DNA of 30,027 nt from Pelargonium cotyledonis (GCA_036897625.1 JAYMTA010000392.1:1-30027); one strand, 5' to 3'; shown: positions 10,731 through 20,985, counted from the stretch's first letter. Numbers and translations are program-made. Notes: generated by a model from the letters alone, not told the origin.

Positions 10731-11098
10731 GGTTGGGCTAAATATATGTTTATTCATTCATGGGTGTGGTGTGGCCCAAACATTAAATAAAATAATAATA
10801 ATAATATATTGAAATAGAAGAATAAAAATAAAAATCACCCCATATGATATGACTTATTTATGGCTCCTGAGAAGTCTACAAAAGCCAAAACCCCCCAAAT
10901 TGAAAACCGATAGTTAATCGCCGATCACCCTTTCTTTGACCCATCATTTCAATCCTCAAACTTGCCGGCAATCACCATCTTTCCCACCACTTTTCTTTTC
11001 TTTTCTTTTCTCTCTTCCCAAACACCATTATTATTCCTTCCAATTCCATAAAGAATCCTAATTTTCTCTCCACTTTTCCTCAATTGTTGTTGTTGTTG
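10731..11098 (+). promoter_or_regulatory. Putative promoter and leader of the AAA-ATPase gene
   Basis: Two site II-type motifs lie 320-365 bases before the ATG: TGGGCT at 10734-10739 and GGCCCA (TGGGCC on the minus strand) at 10773-10778. No good TATAWAW box is visible; TTATTTATGG near 10855 is the nearest candidate. The last 170 bases are strongly pyrimidine-rich, with a TTTTCTTTTC repeat at 10991-11016, as in plant core promoters with Y patches and 5' leaders. The start site of transcription cannot be fixed from sequence. Site II motifs are known in promoters of housekeeping and growth genes; applying that here is inference. Confidence 0.45.
10788..10808. repeat. (AAT)n microsatellite
   Basis: A short AATAATAATAAT run about 300 bases upstream of the AAA-ATPase start codon. 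Confidence 0.7.
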
Positions 11099-12526
11099 AT
11101 GATGATGATACCTTCAAGCCCATTTCTCCTTCTTCCCGCTGGTCTGGCTCTTCTCTTCCTGCTCCGCCTGCTTCTCTTCAGAACCGGATTGATTTTCGCC
11201 GTCAAGCGCCTCGGCTGCCTCTTCCAGGATTGCTTCCATGTCTACCAGTCCTTCAAGGTCCCTGAATTCAACGACTCTATGCAGGACAACCAGCTCTACC
11301 GCAAAGTCTCCGCCTACCTCAACTCCTTGGTGTCCATGGAGGATTCTGATTTCACCAACCTCCTCACCGGAAAAAAGCCCAACGAGATCGTCCTTCGCCT
11401 CGACCCCAACCAGACCATCCACGACAATTTCCTCGGCGCCAGGGTCGTGTGGCTCAATGAAGACACCGGCCAGTCCAGAACCTTCGTCCTCAAGGTCAGA
11501 AAAGCCGACAAGCGTCGAATTCTCCGCCCCTATCTCCAACACATACACGCTGTCTCTGACGAATTGGAGCAGAGAATTAAGGACTTGAAGCTGTTCCTGA
11601 ACGTCGGTCACCGTGGGGTCGCCGGGAACGGGAGGTGGAGATCGGTCCCCTTTTCGCATCCATCGACGATGGAAACGATCGCCATGGAAGCCGATCTCAA
11701 GGCGAGAGTGAAATCGGATCTCGAATCGTTCCTCAAAGCCAAACAGTATTATCACCGGCTGGGTCGCGTCTGGCGGAGGAGTTTTTTGCTCTACGGGCCT
11801 TCCGGTACCGGAAAGTCCAGCTTCATCGCTGCCATGGCCAATTTCCTCAACTACGACGTCTACGACGTCGATTTGTCCAAGGTGTTGGATGATTCAGATC
11901 TGAAGATGCTCCTCCTGCAGACCAAGAGCCGGTCTCTGATCGTTATCGAGGACCTCGATCGGTTCCTAATCGAGAAATCGACGGCGGTGAGCCTCCCGGG
12001 GCTTCTCAATTTCATGGACGGAATCCTGAATTCGTGCTGCGCCGAGGAGAGAGTCATGGTTTTCACGATGAACAACAAGGAACAGATTGACCCAGCCGTG
12101 CTCCGGCCGGGCCGGATCGACGTCCACATTCATTTCCCTCTCTGCGACTTCACGTCGTTCAAGACTCTGGCCAATAGTTACTTGGGGCTCAAGGATCACA
12201 AGCTGTTCCCGCAGGTGGAGGAGATTTTCCAAACCGGAGCGACTCTGAGCCCAGCCGAGATCGGGGAACTCATGATCGCGAACCGGAACTCGCCGAGCCG
12301 GGCGCTGAAGTCGGTGATCACCGCCTTGCAGTTGGACGGCGACGGCAGAGTATCGGTGAAAATCGGCCAGCGGTTGAACTCGGAGGGTGGGGAATCGGGC
12401 GGCGTGTTTTACCGGGAAGGCGTGAACACGGTGAAGGAATTCAAGAAACTTTACGGTCTCTTGAGAATGAAGAGTTGTCGGAAATCGCCTTCTTTTGACT
12501 TGGTATCGGTGGAGAAGAATCGGTGA
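11099..12526 (+). CDS. AAA-ATPase, BCS1-like, At2g46620-type
   Basis: Intact intronless gene of 475 codons. I chose the ATG at 11099, the first of three consecutive ATGs; the frame is open a little further upstream through TTG codons only. Residues about 7-28 are a hydrophobic N-terminal membrane anchor, followed by the AAA-associated region (about 20-130, with FHVYQSFKVPEFND). The AAA core has Walker A GPSGTGKS (233-240), Walker B LIVIEDLD (280-287), a sensor-1-like VFTMNN (321-326) and RPGRID (336-341) with candidate arginine finger residues. ATLSPAEIGELM (381-392) starts the C-terminal helical part. The sequence closely resembles Arabidopsis At2g46620 as remembered, including KVPEFND, QHIHAVSDELEQR and RNSPSRALK. 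The family is BCS1-related and membrane-bound; the substrate and compartment of this member are not known from sequence. GC-rich at third positions compared with its flanks. Confidence 0.95.
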   Translation: MMMIPSSPFLLLPAGLALLFLLRLLLFRTGLIFAVKRLGCLFQDCFHVYQSFKVPEFNDSMQDNQLYRKVSAYLNSLVSMEDSDFTNLLTGKKPNEIVLRLDPNQTIHDNFLGARVVWLNEDTGQSRTFVLKVRKADKRRILRPYLQHIHAVSDELEQRIKDLKLFLNVGHRGVAGNGRWRSVPFSHPSTMETIAMEADLKARVKSDLESFLKAKQYYHRLGRVWRRSFLLYGPSGTGKSSFIAAMANFLNYDVYDVDLSKVLDDSDLKMLLLQTKSRSLIVIEDLDRFLIEKSTAVSLPGLLNFMDGILNSCCAEERVMVFTMNNKEQIDPAVLRPGRIDVHIHFPLCDFTSFKTLANSYLGLKDHKLFPQVEEIFQTGATLSPAEIGELMIANRNSPSRALKSVITALQLDGDGRVSVKIGQRLNSEGGESGGVFYREGVNTVKEFKKLYGLLRMKSCRKSPSFDLVSVEKNR

Positions 12527-13135
12527 CAAGAAGCATTGTTTAGGTTGCCGGTACCGGTGGCGGTTGAGGGACAAGTCCGATAAGTGAATGCAAGAAGCTT
12601 ATTGGTGGATGGTGGGACCAGTGGGTATATGATTTTGATCAAAAATTTATTCTTTTATGTTTTGTATTTTAACTTGATAGGAATATTAGTCGTGTAGATT
12701 TGATTTAGGCCTGAGGTGGAACAACCATTCCAATTGGCAATTGCTTGTACATAACAAAATTTAGTTTACAATTTTAATGGAAAAAGAAAAGAAAAAAGAA
12801 TAGGCTTTTCAAATGAAGGAAAGGAGAATCAAGCCTTCATTATTTGTACTATATACTCAACAGGTTCTATATGTTGTACACTTGTTGCTGCATGTATTTT
12901 TACATGTACATAATTGTACACATTTTTGTTGTAACGTGAGTTATTTATCGGTTCAAATTTTCGAAGTCATTTTGATAGATACAAAGATTTTTTTAACAAT
13001 TATCAGTGTATTTATAAACATTTATTGACGCGATACATGAAATAATATGTACCAATTGTTCTTATTTTTTCTTCCTCTCATCAAATAGTAGTTGGATGGT
13101 TGAGCAATTTTTAGTGATTCGATTTCTTTCTCATA
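12527..13135. other. 3' flank of the AAA-ATPase gene
   Basis: Probable 3' UTR and downstream DNA. There is no exact AATAAA soon after the stop; U-rich stretches at 12640-12670 could serve as 3'-end signals. TGTACA-like hexamers recur between 12745 and 12925, without a known role here. No gene seen. Confidence 0.4.
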
Positions 13136-13176
13136 ATTCCAACAAATATGCTGATAAAAAAAAATTCCAACAAATA
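13136..13176. mobile_element. 15-bp A-tailed micro-insertion with 13-bp duplication
   Basis: ATTCCAACAAATA occurs at 13136-13148 and again exactly at 13164-13176, separated only by TGCTGATAAAAAAAA. An A-tailed insert between perfect direct repeats is what an extremely 5'-truncated LINE or SINE insertion would leave. A templated filler during double-strand break repair would look much the same. Confidence 0.5.
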
Positions 13177-13197
13177 GTTTTATTTTATAGGGCTTAC

Positions 13198-13345
13198 TTT
13201 TTTTTTGGTTTAAACCATGAGGTTTCTGAGCGGGTCCGTACACTCGCGGTTAGCACCTTTAAATCGTTTTACCACATTCAGACTAATCCTCATTCGAGCC
13301 GGGTAAGACCACAAGGGCGACAAAGCTCTCCCTACCAAGTTTTAA
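13198..13345 (-). mobile_element. SINE-like repeat, copy A, minus orientation
   Basis: On the minus strand this reads from a pyrimidine/purine-mixed head through GGCTCGAATGAGG (box B-like, GGTTCGANTCC) to CATGGTTTAAACC followed by a run of A (T run on plus at about 13198-13206). The central part, about 90 bases with ACACTCGCGGTTA, recurs at 15911-16000. Head-to-tail polarity with an A tail fits a SINE. A box A is not convincing, and no clear target duplication is found. Confidence 0.5.
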
Positions 13346-14267
13346 TTCTTTTATTGTTTTTTTATGATACAGAAAGGTGCCGGAATCTTATCTTGCAACG
13401 GCCTAAGGAACATTTTCAAGACATATATATACAAACTTGAATAAGGAAATAGTGCTCAAGAAAGAGACTTTACCACTTAACCCTAGCCTATGGCTTTTGG
13501 CACCTTACCGCACCAAAGTGGTTTCTTACACAACCACCACCAAAGATGTGTTGAGTGGGAAGACCTCTTCCCACTCACACAGCTTGAATAACCAATTGTG
13601 CCACCCTTAGTCGTTTTTTCTTTTATTGTTATAGTTGTAGTGTTACTTTCTTATGGTATGTTTATTGCATTTTTAGCAGATTTGAAAATTAATTAATGAG
13701 ACATAAAAGAGTTTTGGCTCGTCGGAACAAGCAGAGTAAGAATTATTTTTTTTGTACTTTTTTGAGTTGTTGAGTTCAAGCATCTGAGTCAATGAGAGTT
13801 ACCCACTTACCCTTATTGTAAAATCCGATTGATATATTGAAAAGAAAACAACAAAAATAGGAGGCCCATTTAAGGTTGGAGAGGGTAATTGTGTGTTTTT
13901 TTAATGAACTTGGATAATCTTTTTGCGTTATTAAAAGAAAGTAGGTAGATAATAGAGTCCATAAGTTAGGTCAAATAGGTAGAAAATGGGATTATGTTTC
14001 ATGTGCTCCCGCTTGGGATAATGGTCTATGTATAGCTAGACCCTAACTTTGTTAAATGAAGTAGAATATCAATGATAACTTAACATATAGTATATGTCAA
14101 TATATGTATATATATGAAAAAATATATGAGAAATTTTTGTCTTATGTTAAGTCAAACTATAAAGTGATGATACTTCATAACAAAAAATCACTCATATTTA
14201 GGATCGGCAATCCATACATGTGTATCGTATTAAAGATTTTTGTGTGCTGCAAGATTCGATACGAACA
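13346..14267. other. Intergenic, nothing recognised
   Basis: Mixed-composition DNA to about 13610, then AT-rich. No open frame with family resemblance and no repeat with clear ends. Confidence 0.5.
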
Positions 14268-14270
14268 CGA

Positions 14271-14297
14271 CACGTTTAACACGTTTAACACGATTAA
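14271..14297. repeat. 9-bp tandem repeat CACGTTTAA, three units
   Basis: CACGTTTAA, CACGTTTAA, CACGATTAA in tandem, preceded by GAACACGA. Runs of such CACG/TTTAAC words are common in the subterminal parts of plant hAT elements, so this may be a piece of an old one, but no termini are visible. Confidence 0.6.
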
Positions 14298-14489
14298 TAA
14301 ATGAATCATGATGACACGACATAATTGACACGAATATTAAAAAATTGTCACCAGATTCATGATCTCAAATAATTTCATGCACCTTAAAATATGTGTGCCA
14401 ATTAAGTAACATTCACTGTTTCAATAGCAAATTGAAATCAGATTTATATATTTGGATGAGAGTATTGGAACACGTTTGCATGTAGCTAC

Positions 14490-15314
14490 TAGGGCTGAGC
14501 GATGTGAACCAAAAAATCGAACCGAACTGACAAACCGACAGATCCGAACCGAAACCGTGTTGGTATCGGTCGGAAACGGTTTTACTATTGACAAAACCGC
14601 CGACAACGGTGCGGCTCACAGTTTGGGTACCTGAAAACCGACGAAAACCGAACCGACCGAAAATGATATTTTACAACTGTTTTTTCTTAATTTATCCTTA
14701 AGCAAATACTAATCTAGATGAGGAGTACTGGGTGTCGAGGTACTGGATTTGAAATCGTAAAGTTGCAGGAGTCGAAGTTGAGAATAAGAGAAAGGAAGGA
14801 GATAAGATATAGTAGATTGTGGGCTCCTATTAAAATAATAATATTATTATATTTAAAGGAATTAACTCAGAAATAAAGTGAAAGTCATTATTTGAGTTTA
14901 TGTGGTTCACATTTCAAATATAATATTTAAATTAAAATTTTTACAAATGCTCAAATTAACTTATTATTTTAATTCCACATCGGTGAAAGATGTCAAATGC
15001 ATTAGAAAACTTATCTATAAAAATGTGTCAGTTGAATCAAAAAAATAGAAATCTAAATTAATGGGCCTTACAATTTTTAGGCTAAAGGAACTAACAAGTT
15101 ATATTTAAGCCTTGTTTATTCAAATTAGGCCTTTAGTGTATAATTATGCATCGGTCTTTCGGTTTAAAAATGAACCGTACCAATGAAATCGGTTAACCGA
15201 CCGTGCTAATTTAGTTATAGGGGCGGTCGGCCACGGTTTTCAATTTTGCCAAACCAACGGTTCGGTTCACTGATGGTCACGGCACGGTCGGTTAACCGAC
15301 TGTGCTGACCCCTA
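14490..15314. mobile_element. Non-autonomous hAT element with 8-bp duplication
   Basis: An 825-bp element starts TAGGGCTGAGC and ends GCTGACCCCTA, imperfect inverted repeats of each other, with GTAGCTAC duplicated exactly on both sides (14482-14489 and 15315-15322). An 8-bp duplication is diagnostic of the hAT superfamily. Both subterminal regions are dense in short CCGAACCG and CGGTTAACCG-type words in both orientations, likely transposase-binding sites. The middle is AT-rich with no transposase coding, so it would need a transposase supplied in trans. The perfect duplication suggests it is not very old. Confidence 0.88.
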
Positions 15315-15322
15315 GTAGCTAC

Positions 15323-15900
15323 CACGAAGATGATAGATTGGTCACAACTCAGAAGCTGAGAGAAAGAGAGTCTCTATCTTTTGCATGCATATATGAATCA
15401 TGAACCAAATTTCCTAAAATGGTGATGGGCAATTTCTTTATCAGCCATGGTGGTGAAAAGACAGGAAGATTCTAATCATTGTTGATCCATCATTTTCTTT
15501 CTGGGAATTTGACTGTCACTTCTCTTTTCCATTTTCTTTTGTTTTCAATGCAGAATCTTTACACACAAATATCATCTGGTAAAGCTTCAATTTACAGAAA
15601 GAAACAACAACAGAGGTGAATTTTGTTTCCATGAAATGTGAATTCATTCCAGCTATAATTAATCAAAACAGTGTCTTGTTTCCGGATTTGATCTATAGTG
15701 AATTTTGATTTCTGAGAATGAAATTTGATGTTGCTTCATGTTTCATTTTTTTGGGGTTTGTGGTTGATATATACTAATACCAGTTTGTTGTTTCTTGGAG
15801 GTAAGTTTTTGACCAAAATGGACACTCACCAAGAAATCTTTACAAAAATGGATTGAGTAATGGGTATCTATTTTCACTCATACCATTTTTCTTGAAGAAA
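15323..15900. other. Leader-like segment, no gene established
   Basis: This stretch has features of a plant 5' leader: pyrimidine-rich tracts, GAGAGAAAGAGAG, candidate splice acceptor TTTTCAATGCAG (about 15553) and donor GGAGGTAAGT (about 15806). The only short ORF of note (15419-15475, MVMGNFFISHGGEKTGRF) is 18 codons. No downstream coding frame is found before the next repeat, so this may be a truncated gene start, a non-coding RNA or chance. Confidence 0.25.
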
Positions 15901-15910
15901 AAAAAAAGAT

Positions 15911-16003
15911 TCGGTTTATACCGTGGGGTCTTTTAGCGGATCCGCACACTCGCGGTTAACACATTTAAAGTGTTTTAACACATCCAGACTAATACTCATT
16001 CGA
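15911..16003 (-). mobile_element. SINE-like repeat, copy B, minus orientation
   Basis: About 90 bases align with copy A (13207-13294): GGTTTA, ACC, GCGG, CC-CACACTCGCGGTTA, CAGACTAAT and CTCATTCGA are shared in order. Similarity stops just where copy A continues into the box B side, so copy B lacks the promoter head or has diverged. It may have been 5'-truncated at insertion. Confidence 0.5.
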
Positions 16004-18179
16004 AATTTGTTTACGATTAAAGTTTTCACCTCTTCTCATAGACGCGTTGCAGTTAAAGTCTTCACCGTGCTAAACGATCGAACGCAAACATTATTTTCAT
16101 TTATCACGTAGTCTGCGCCACTACTATAGTAAAAGATTGGACTTTATTTGTCAAGTTGCTGACTTAGTGAGAATACCATAAATTGTCATTTAATTTTCAA
16201 AACTCAGCAATTGTGTAAATTTTATTTGGTCATTGAAGTGTTTTATAAACATTTTCAAGACCTGACCTTTACACTTTTCTAAAAGTCACATTACAAATTA
16301 TTTTTACTTCAAAATGAATTGTTCACAAAAGCCATACCCGTGATACCTTGGAACTATTTCTGTCGTTTAAGAAAAAGTGAATCTTATAGATGGGCTCTTT
16401 CGAATTTGTTCGAATTGATGAGTGAAAAATCAAAAGGACAAAGAGTTTTAAGAATTTAAAGATGCTTTTACTCAACATTCTTAATATATTATGCATGGTC
16501 ATTATGATTTGGGCTTTTACTATATACAATAGTTTAGATTTTCATCACAAAAAATGCGGTACATATCAAGTGAGAGAGAACGAATCCGAACTTAACATGA
16601 ATGGACTTTAGTCAGATAAAAATCAATTTTATTATAAGAGTTTTCATTTGCACCGTTATATGTATTACTTTTATTTTATACTTTATCGACACGAGATGTC
16701 TTAACACTCCTTTAGATACAAATTAATTAACATAAATAAACTCGTTAGTCTACGTAAACAAAATAAATAAAAGTTGAGAGTATATATAACACGTAACAAC
16801 TATGATCAAGAATTGCATTGCATGAGAGTAAAAATGAATAAATTAAATTAGTTAGACTAAACAAAAGATGACTTCGTGCTAAAACGGATTAAGTAAACAA
16901 GTGGATCAATAATAAGTACAAGTAGCTAGAGGCTAGAGGTGGCAATTGAAGAGATACTTTTGAAATATTCTAATTCCAAACAAGCCTCAATGGTCCAATT
17001 ATAATATTTATCATAAAAAAGATAGCATCCTTCACCCAGGCATCTCCACTTGTTGCTTTTATGCTTTCCTCTCTACAAATAAAAATAAAAATAAAAATAA
17101 AATAAAATAAAATATGCATTACTATATTTTCTATGAAAAGTGCAATTATGGAGGCTATATTCCATATTGGTATTGCTATTGCTATTGCTGGCTATGATTT
17201 AGACATGAACCAAAATCATCTGTCTACTCACTTTGTCAACTAACAAAACTGGCATAATAATGTTGATGGAACCCAACTTAATTAATGGTCCAAAGATTAA
17301 TCCATTGAACTAATCCGATCAAGTTGAGATTATCAATTGAATATTTGAATTGTCGTCCAATTTTGTATAAGCTAACATTGATTTTAATTTTCTTTTTCTT
17401 TATATTTTGGTCAATTTAATTGGAACTCAAAGACTTTCGTCAATAAAATTTGAATGGTTGCATAACTAAAACATATGCTAAATGAGTATTATTGTCAATA
17501 TGTGCACTAAAATTAATATTGTGAAAGTGAGATTTATTTTTGTGAATCTAAAGAACTTCCATACATAGCAAGAAAATAAGTGTAGATAATTTAGAATATC
17601 TAGTAATTTTTGCATCATAAAGGGGTATTTATATATGGTGGAGGAACATGAATCTGATTGGTCAGAGTGGTGTGGATTTTTCTTCTTTTATTAGTTGAGT
17701 AGCTTATGCAATAAGTATGAACAAATTTGTCCTTACTTTTTATGCAAATTCCATTCCACATTTTGGTTGGATGTTGGATTTGGACTTTATCCTGGTCTTG
17801 TAAGACAAATTATTTGTGATCAGTATCCTTTTCGCTCCAAATGTATGAGATGTATCTCAATTTTTTCCTACCAAATATTGAAATCTTCAGGACGACACGA
17901 GTTCTAACGATTATTTAGATACAAAAAAAAAATGTTGGCATGCAATAGGAAACAATATTAGATAAGACATTCATATATACTACGAGCGAGTGAGACAAGT
18001 TAAGTCGAACAAAACAACCAATAATATGTGGAGATTGAAAAAATGTTTGGTTCCATTGTAGAGGGCCCGAATATATAATAGGTACAAATTATGGGCACTT
18101 TAACGCTTATATATATGGCTTAATGATCCGTTTTCGTAATTTTGCATGATGACATAGATTGGAAGGAGATAAAGAAATA
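16004..18179. other. Intergenic, AT-rich
   Basis: About 2.2 kb without a supported gene. It includes an (AAAAT)n microsatellite at 17078-17113 and a short ATTGCT triplication near 17173-17190. Open frames (minus 16323-16529, plus 17695-17907) show no conserved motifs. Confidence 0.5.
17078..17113. repeat. (AAAAT)n microsatellite
   Basis: Six to seven tandem AATAA/AATAAA-type units. Confidence 0.8.
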
Positions 18180-18181
18180 TA

Positions 18182-18381
18182 CTCCCTCCGTCTCAAAATG
18201 AGTGTCTTCTTTCTATTTTTAGGTCATTATATTATTATTTTCCCCATATTATTTCTATCACTTATGCATATGGGATGTGAGTGAGAAAGTGAGGATATTA
18301 TTGAAAACATACTAAATTATATTGTAATTTTTAATTTTTGCAAAACATGAAAACAAGACACTCATTATGGGACGGAGGGAG
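18182..18381. mobile_element. Stowaway MITE
   Basis: A 200-bp element starts CTCCCTCCGTC and ends GACGGAGGGAG, exact inverted repeats at the tips, with TA on both sides (18180-18181 and 18382-18383). The inner inverted similarity continues (AAAATGAGTGTCTT versus AAGACACTCATT). This is the hallmark Stowaway structure, moved by Tc1/mariner transposases. No coding capacity. Confidence 0.95.
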
Positions 18382-18383
18382 TA

Positions 18384-18927
18384 TATGAGTTGTCACCAAT
18401 AATTGGTATCACCAACCTGATGGCTGTTTCTGGTTTAACATTGAGATTTGAGGAGTATTAATATTCAAAGTGTAGTTAATATATATGGTTTCAAGTTTTG
18501 AGGGTCATGCTTCAATGTTTCCTTCTTCAATTCCTTTTTTTCTATTCCATCTTCCTGAATTCGGAGTCCAAATTTTATTCTTACCTACTTTCTTACCAAC
18601 AATTCATTAATCTACTTAATAAAATTTTGCATTAATGCTAATGACTGTATCATTTAAGATGATACGAATTTCTGCATTTTTTTTCTCCCCTTGTTAAGTG
18701 GACTTCTCGATATTAATTATAGCTTTATCATTTTTCTGTAAATAATATGTATACTCAATCAACAAATATCATTTGAGTGATTTGAGTCATGGCTTGTTTA
18801 GGGCTAGTTGAAACTATTACAATTGCAGAATAAAAAACGCATATGTATAAAACAAAACACAAATTACAATATCCATTACGAGAAAATAGAATGTGATCCT
18901 ACCATGAAAATCATAAGTATCAAAACC
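18384..18927. other. Intergenic, nothing recognised
   Basis: AT-rich, no open frames of note and no recognised repeat. Confidence 0.5.
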
Positions 18928-20400
18928 AATGAGACTGCGACACGTGGCCGCCACAAAGCCACATAAGCAACCCGGTTCCGATTAATGCAATCTGCTTCAG
19001 GTTATGAGACTACTCACACGAGTTCTACAGACCTCCCCGAAACAAATTGGAGCAAGTAAGAGCACCCAAAGGCCTCAAAAGACGAAGAATGACTCAGCGA
19101 AGGACAATTACCGCAGCAACAACAAGAAATGTTGCGGCAACGGTGTGTCTGGCTGGACACTTTGGACAAACCAATGTCGCGGCATTGGTGCTCCCCATGG
19201 CTAAGTCCGGACACAAAGGACACTTGCATGCCGCAACAAGCCACCTTGGTTCCTCACATGACAAATACCTCATGGATCACTCAAGATCATTCCTGACCCC
19301 TCCTAAATACCTTCTTTGCCACTCCAAATGGATGGTCACTATTCTACACCATACATGGGTCCTTGCTTTCTCCAAGACAAGCTCTCAAAGTCTTACTTTA
19401 CTCCAAGACAAGCCCTCCAAGAATTGCTCTACTCCAAGACATACAACATTCATTTCATCATGGACTAGATCTCTCAAACTTGTGTCAAGTATCATACCAC
19501 AAATTGGGAGGCTAAGGAGCTCACTCTTCTCAATACCAAGGCAAGACTCCCCATGGAGTACAAGCCTCCAAGAAAGACCCTTGCACTCCAACAACTCTTC
19601 AACAATGAGAGGAGAGGTGTGGCATCTCAAGCCATTCTGGATTAGACTCTTGCAAGGCCTTGACCTTGCCAAGACTCCTTCAAGGCGCTCCAATAAACCC
19701 TTACAACATTAATACTCCCACACACCCATGATTATACCTTGCGAGGCACTAGCTAACATCGGGTCAGGCTAGTCATCACATCTCACAAGAGGCATACGGG
19801 ACACGCCCACCTTGCCGGCACACACGAGCTACGCATCCGAATAAAAGGAGAAGCCCAACACTACAAATGAGTTTGATGGGCACAATAGGTCAAGTGGGTC
19901 AATTGGGCTTGAAAGGCCATGTGGGATTTAATGATCCTTCCATCTTCACCAACCAATCAGACGATGAAAAATGGCACTAGGTGGTATGAGCCTATAAATA
20001 CCTCCCTCTTCCAAAGAGAGAAAGATCTTGAATTCCCATTTCATTTCACACATTTACTTCTTTCTTTAGCCTTCTCTCTCTAGAAAAGCTCTGCAGACCA
20101 TTCCTGTACCATACAATGCTTACTCTCACGCCTGAGGTAGAGTCCAGGTGACCACACCCCAAGTCTTCGTTCCTTTGGTGTGTTTCTCTTTTCGTAGGCT
20201 ACAGGTCTATCCAATTGAGAACTACCTTAGCTTGGAAGTGGATTTGAGACTCAAGACCTCCATTCTTTACCTTAGCACTCAAGACTCAACACTTGACACT
20301 AGAACAAAGCTGAACACTTAAGACTATTTGATAAGGACTTGGACACTAGTCTAATTATCCTTTCTACGTTGACAAGAAGAGTATTACATCTCACCCTCTT
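18928..20400 (+). mobile_element. Probable LTR-retrotransposon terminal repeat region
   Basis: Composition changes to more GC-rich DNA. Near its right part lie a CCAAT box (ACCAACCAATCAG, about 19951-19963) and a strong TATA box (CTATAAATACC, core 19993-20000), followed by a pyrimidine-rich leader, an arrangement typical of the promoter in a plant LTR. There is an inner degenerate repeat TACTCCAAGACA (about 19400 and 19430). The 221-codon frame inside it shows no protein family and is probably chance. Terminal TG…CA, a 5-bp duplication, primer site and gag/pol were not found, so a solo LTR or fragment is likely. Both borders are approximate, and a host promoter remains possible. Confidence 0.4.
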
Positions 20401-20465
20401 AATGTGCTCACATTTGACCCCGGTAAAAAAACTACATCAAAACATTATTACTTAATTTTTGATAT

Positions 20466-20513
20466 AAGCTCTCGCTGCAATGACCATTTAAGCTCTCGCT
20501 GCAATGACCATTT
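20466..20513. repeat. Exact 24-bp tandem duplication
   Basis: A 24-bp unit beginning AAGCTCTCGCTGC occupies 20466-20489 and is repeated without change at 20490-20513, 32 bases before the CACTA transposon. Confidence 0.9.
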
Positions 20514-20559
20514 TGGGTGCATGTTTAAAAGTTTAGAAGCTATTACACTACTAGAAAAT

Positions 20560-20745
20560 AGCTTATCAGGGACGGAATCAGCTACGGACAAAAATCTATC
20601 ACTGATTAGTGACAGAATCAGTGACGGAAATGGTCTGTGACTGATTAGTAATAGAATCAGTGACGAAAATGGTCCGTAACTGATAAGTGACGGAAATGGT
20701 CCGTAACTATCAGTGACAGAAAATTCCAAATATTTTGTCACTAAT
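20560..20745. repeat. Left subterminal repeats of the CACTA element
   Basis: Words of the form AGTGACGGAAATGGTCCG(T)AACTGAT recur five to six times in alternating orientation relative to GATTAGTGACAGAATC. Such subterminal arrays are transposase-binding sites in known CACTA elements; binding here is inference. Confidence 0.8.
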
Positions 20746-20754
20746 TTTGGCGGG

Positions 20755-20985
20755 AAAACTCCCGCCTAATTTTTTCAGTGCTAAAACTCTTGCGACTGTG
20801 AAGGTTAGTGGTCGCATAGAGTTTCTAGCTGCGATGGAATGTCTCGTTGTTCCGTCGCAATGGTCGATAAGTTTTGCAGATCAGCCGCGTTGCGCTCATT
20901 TCCTATTCTTCTTCCTTTCTACTCTCTCGGCCTCCCTCCGTTCCGGCGACCTCTGCGCTTCCTTCGGCGTCCATTATTCCTATTT
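20755..20985 (+). other. Gene-like 5' leader inside the CACTA element
   Basis: After the subterminal repeats comes a perfect palindrome GGCGGGAAAACTCCCGCC (20749-20766), then GC-richer DNA with CT-rich leader-like sequence and a good splice donor TTTG|GTAAGT at about 20985. A matching acceptor TCGATTTCAG lies near 21081, followed by another CT-rich segment. The arrangement looks like an untranslated first exon plus intron, either of the transposon's own gene or of a captured host gene. The reading frame through it is not obviously coding. Confidence 0.4.

Noticed and set aside
11114-11755. 213-codon minus-strand frame, and others, over the AAA-ATPase
   Set aside because: These are mirror frames caused by the high third-position GC of the real gene; they have no motifs of their own.
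12740-12930. TGTACA clusters as a regulatory array
   Set aside because: Short AT-rich palindromic words are expected often in such DNA, and spacing is irregular.
15419-15475. MVMGNFFISHGGEKTGRF as the start of a LigB-type dioxygenase
   Set aside because: The FFISHG phrase recalls the start of plant LigB/DODA proteins, but it stops after 18 codons and nothing downstream continues the resemblance. Probably chance.
19047-19712. 221-codon open frame on the plus strand
   Set aside because: It lies in the LTR-like block, has no recognisable domain and an odd Ser/Thr/Leu-rich composition, and overlaps a 102-codon minus frame. Most likely a chance frame.
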